From Aerosticca soli (GTDB lineage: Bacteria; Pseudomonadota; Gammaproteobacteria; Xanthomonadales; Rhodanobacteraceae), in assembly GCF_003967035.1 (NCBI RefSeq), contig NZ_AP018560.1, forward strand, positions 2,651,501-2,715,500: DNA of 64,000 nucleotides, given 5' to 3'. The position numbers were made by a program, and so were the translations under genes. The notes beneath the pieces were generated by a model that did not search any database, was not told the DNA's origin, and saw only the letters and a list, made by a program, of their open reading frames with translations. Each line of letters begins with the position of its first letter. The first letter of the stretch is position 1. Shown here piece after piece: positions 62,901 through 64,000 of this stretch.

Positions 62901-63046
62901 GCGAACACGCCGATGAAGGGGAACTCGATCGATGGAAAGGCCGCCACCCCCAGCAGCAGATAGGCCCACACCCCCGCGATGCCCAGGCCGATGGCCAGCA
63001 GCGAGGTGCCGATCGGACGGCGGATCATCGGCGCGAACAGGTTCAT
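59906..63046 (-). CDS. RND multidrug efflux permease, MdtC-like
   Basis: A 1046-residue proton-driven efflux pump with twelve helices in two symmetrical halves. The proton-relay aspartates are in VGFVVDDAIVVIENIVRHMEEG (about residue 405). The N-terminal MNLFAPMIRRPIGTSLLAIGL and the pore domain GGARPIGIA-like and GTPRAIRIALN blocks fit MdtB/MdtC or AcrD-type pumps. An unusual stretch of eight glycines lies near residue 672, encoded by GCC/CCT-type repeats at about 61030-61053. No adaptor or channel gene adjoins it. It should work with partners encoded elsewhere. Confidence 0.95.
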   Translation of the reverse strand: MNLFAPMIRRPIGTSLLAIGLGIAGVWAYLLLGVAAFPSIEFPFIGVFAQLPGASAQTMASTVVGPLERHLGRIPGVAHLSSTATEGGAQIGLQFDLGRSPDQAARDVQAAINAAAADLPSGMPSPPSYFKADSSQIPVLLVALSSTSLPPERLYDLTDTLLKPAVAQIPGVAQVQIGGGTPRAIRIALNTGALAHAGITANDVANALRAANVTAPQGTLSNGITQVTLLANDALHDARDFADLVIASRAGTPVRLADVATIDEGQEDRYAAAWFNGRRAVLLQVSKRNDANAVATVAAIRERLPALQRLLPADVAITPIFDLTPTTVSALHEVEVALLMSVVMVALVMLVFLRRTRPTVIAMFSVPLSLAGAMVTMWLFGFTLNIFSLVALVLCVGFVVDDAIVVIENIVRHMEEGLPAVPAAVIGVREIGFTVVSITLSLIAVFAPMVFGHNVFVMLMREFSVTLVATIVISALVSLTLTPALCGHWLAAGPSDAESGRLARWAQRFDAGCLHLYERALTWAMRHRRLMRWQAPILLLMTLLLAVLVVRTAGGGLMPREDTGLIQAHISADANVSPRLLARRTQEIAAVFGADPAVLDVSAFLGGNIGAVGNTADLFVDLKPRGDGAGQRRESAQAVVDRLGERFKALPDLDVAVSAVQFINGGGGGGGGRQGQYSFQLDSIDGTPLQQPTLALARVMRGMPQFRDVGSSFDSIGKQWRLDVDRQRAARLQVGMGQIDEALLDAFGQSFASTVYTDINAYRVVLASTKADSASPEALLNTYVRNAQGLMIPLSAMARLRAAIAPVSIEHYDQIEAASVSYNLADGVTPAEGMQRIEQAMLAAHLPPGVRKRYTGENQNLVEALGHALLLFGAVIAAMYLVLGVLYESLVHPLTILSTLPAAGMGAFLAMLITHTQLTLMSVIAVLMLIGIVKKNAILMVDFALVAEREQGLDPPTAIMQAARVRFRPITMTTLVAMGAALPLALGFGAGAEMRRPLGIAILGGLLVSQLLTLLSTPAMYLWFHDRRERKAARQARRQARGVHPS
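61030..61053. repeat. Short glycine-codon repeat in the RND gene
   Basis: A run of CC(T/G) triplets (glycine codons on the minus strand) encodes eight consecutive glycines in the periplasmic part of the permease. Such tracts can vary in length by slippage. Confidence 0.7.
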
Positions 63047-63168
63047 GACGCCTTATGCCGCATCGGCCGCCGGCCGGCATGTGCCGCAAGTCCGGTGGCG
63101 GCCCGACGACCGCGGGTCGTCGATGCGGGTCCCCGAGGCGCGGGCGTCAGGCAAGTGCTAAAAAAACG

Positions 63169-63211
63169 TTGACAGCCTCCAGAGGGGGGCCTACCGTTAC
63201 GTAACGTACGT
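63169..63211 (+). promoter_or_regulatory. Candidate promoter and operator of the TonB receptor gene
   Basis: A perfect -35 hexamer TTGACA (63169-63174) is followed after 17 bases by TACCGT (63192-63197), a weak -10. A 12-base palindrome CGTTACGTAACG (63195-63206) overlaps the end of that -10, with ACGTACGT continuing to 63211. A palindrome at the start site suits a repressor. The gene start is 115 bases on. Confidence 0.6.
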
Positions 63212-63325
63212 GCCAAAAGGGTGTGTTAGGCACGTGCAAAGGCCGGGCCGCAGGAACAGCGCGAGCTCACGGCGCATCCGCGAGGCACGTTCAGCGTGCC
63301 ATGTTCAATTTTGGGGAGATTTTCC

Positions 63326-64000
63326 ATGGGTAAAAACACCAAGACCATGCCGCTGCGTCGAACCGCGCTCGCGATCGCCGTGGGTCTCGGCTTCGGCGCC
63401 ACGGCGTACGCACAGTCCACCACGGGATCCATAGCCGGCCAGGCACCCGCGGCGCCCGGTGAAACCGTCGTAATCACAAGCGCCACCGGTCTTTCTCGCG
63501 AGGTGCAAGTCGATAATACCGGACGCTACAGGGTCGATAATCTTCCGGTCGGCACCTATACCGTCTCGCTTAAGCGTGATGGGGCAGTCATCAGCACGCA
63601 GGAAGGGGTGCGCGTTTCTTCGGGCGGCTCAACGGGTATCAATTTTACCGCGGCCTCACCCACCCAAAGCACACAACTAGGTGCGGTAACGGTGTCGGCA
63701 AATGCCATGCCGCCGATTGACGTTTCCAGCGTCAATTCAAGCACGATCATCACGGCCGCCGATCTGGCCAGATTGCCGCTCGACCGCAGCGCCGAAGCCA
63801 TTGCCCTGCTTGCACCTGGCGCCGTACAAGGCAGCGGTTACTTTGCCAATGCCGTAGCCTTCGGCGGTTCCAGCGTTTCTGAGAATGCTTACTACGTCAA
63901 CGGTTACAATACTGGCGAGCCCTACCGGAATATTGGCGGCTTCCAGCTTCCCTACGGCGCCATTGAGCAGCAGGAAACCTTGACGGGTGGATATGATGCC
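63326..64000 (+). CDS. TonB-dependent receptor with carboxypeptidase-regulatory domain, N-terminal part
   Basis: The first 225 residues of an outer-membrane receptor of the Oar/SusC-like kind, running off the right edge. Signal peptide to about residue 29 (ATAYAQS), then a carboxypeptidase-regulatory-like beta-sandwich domain (GETVVITSATGLSREVQVDNTGRYRVDNLPVGTYTVSLK), a spacer with TQLGAVTVSANAMPP (the TonB-box like region) and the plug domain (SSTIITAADLARLPLDRSAEAIALLAPGAVQ). GGGGAG is about seven bases before ATG 63326. Codon use is less GC-biased than in most of the window. Such receptors import large or scarce nutrients. Confidence 0.93.
   Translation, partial: MGKNTKTMPLRRTALAIAVGLGFGATAYAQSTTGSIAGQAPAAPGETVVITSATGLSREVQVDNTGRYRVDNLPVGTYTVSLKRDGAVISTQEGVRVSSGGSTGINFTAASPTQSTQLGAVTVSANAMPPIDVSSVNSSTIITAADLARLPLDRSAEAIALLAPGAVQGSGYFANAVAFGGSSVSENAYYVNGYNTGEPYRNIGGFQLPYGAIEQQETLTGGYDA

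Overview
The window is about 70% GC, densely packed and free of tRNA, rRNA, IS elements and CRISPR. Its gene set points to a Gram-negative gammaproteobacterium of the Xanthomonadales type (Rhodanobacteraceae/Xanthomonadaceae-like). That set includes LPS assembly genes, PlsB, GlnE, DsbD with a TlpA-like partner, UbiE, CIRCE-controlled groES-groEL, and at the right edge an Oar-like TonB receptor with a carboxypeptidase-regulatory domain. The family assignment is inference; no marker gene was compared.

Layout. 1-697: 5' part of recQ. 705-7486: an aromatic-acid-type efflux operon on the minus strand (DUF1656, HlyD adaptor, outer-membrane lipoprotein, two FUSC subunits), with several start/stop codons overlapping. 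7518-13508: housekeeping genes (Atl, an uncharacterised protein, Pit with its DUF47 partner, CNNM/CorC, TrmJ, SuhB). 13521-15307: a DUF2884/membrane/peroxiredoxin operon for the envelope. 15448-20934: universal stress protein, a di-iron ferritin-like protein, LpxL and an LPS glycosyltransferase/ligase operon. 21011-27236: small zinc protein, YceI, nitroreductase, ELM1-like protein, MgtC-like protein and GlnE. 27350-32747: LtaS-type sulfatase and a second FUSC-DUF1656-HlyD set. 32797-36576: M28 peptidase and groESL. 36834-39870: cutA, dsbD and a thioredoxin-like protein.

39981-43100 is the most intriguing block: a tightly overlapping four-gene operon of acyl-CoA-dehydrogenase-like protein, PIG-L deacetylase, NodS-type methyltransferase and family-2 glycosyltransferase. 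It looks like a modification or assembly pathway for an unknown small glycolipid or sugar product. It is followed by a gene-poor 0.9 kb stretch. 44002-50169 is a lipid/xenobiotic block with two GSTs, two acyl-CoA ligases (one broken by a one-base frameshift), a thioesterase and a 77-residue protein. 50193-59622 carries an AI-2E-type permease, an acid phosphatase lipoprotein, plsB, a secreted amidohydrolase of lower GC, ubiE, a DUF779 protein and a third acyl-CoA ligase. 59906-63046 is an MdtC-like RND pump without partners, and 63326 onward is the truncated TonB receptor.

Common themes are envelope lipid chemistry (LpxL, LPS glycosyltransferases, PlsB, acyl-CoA ligases, thioesterase), export of small molecules (two FUSC systems, RND) and envelope redox/stress upkeep (DsbD, TlpA-like, peroxiredoxin). 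Most of the content is ordinary chromosomal core. The accessory interest lies in the 39981-43100 operon, the tandem repeats at 14232 and 34208, the frameshifted ligase, and the duplicated FUSC modules.
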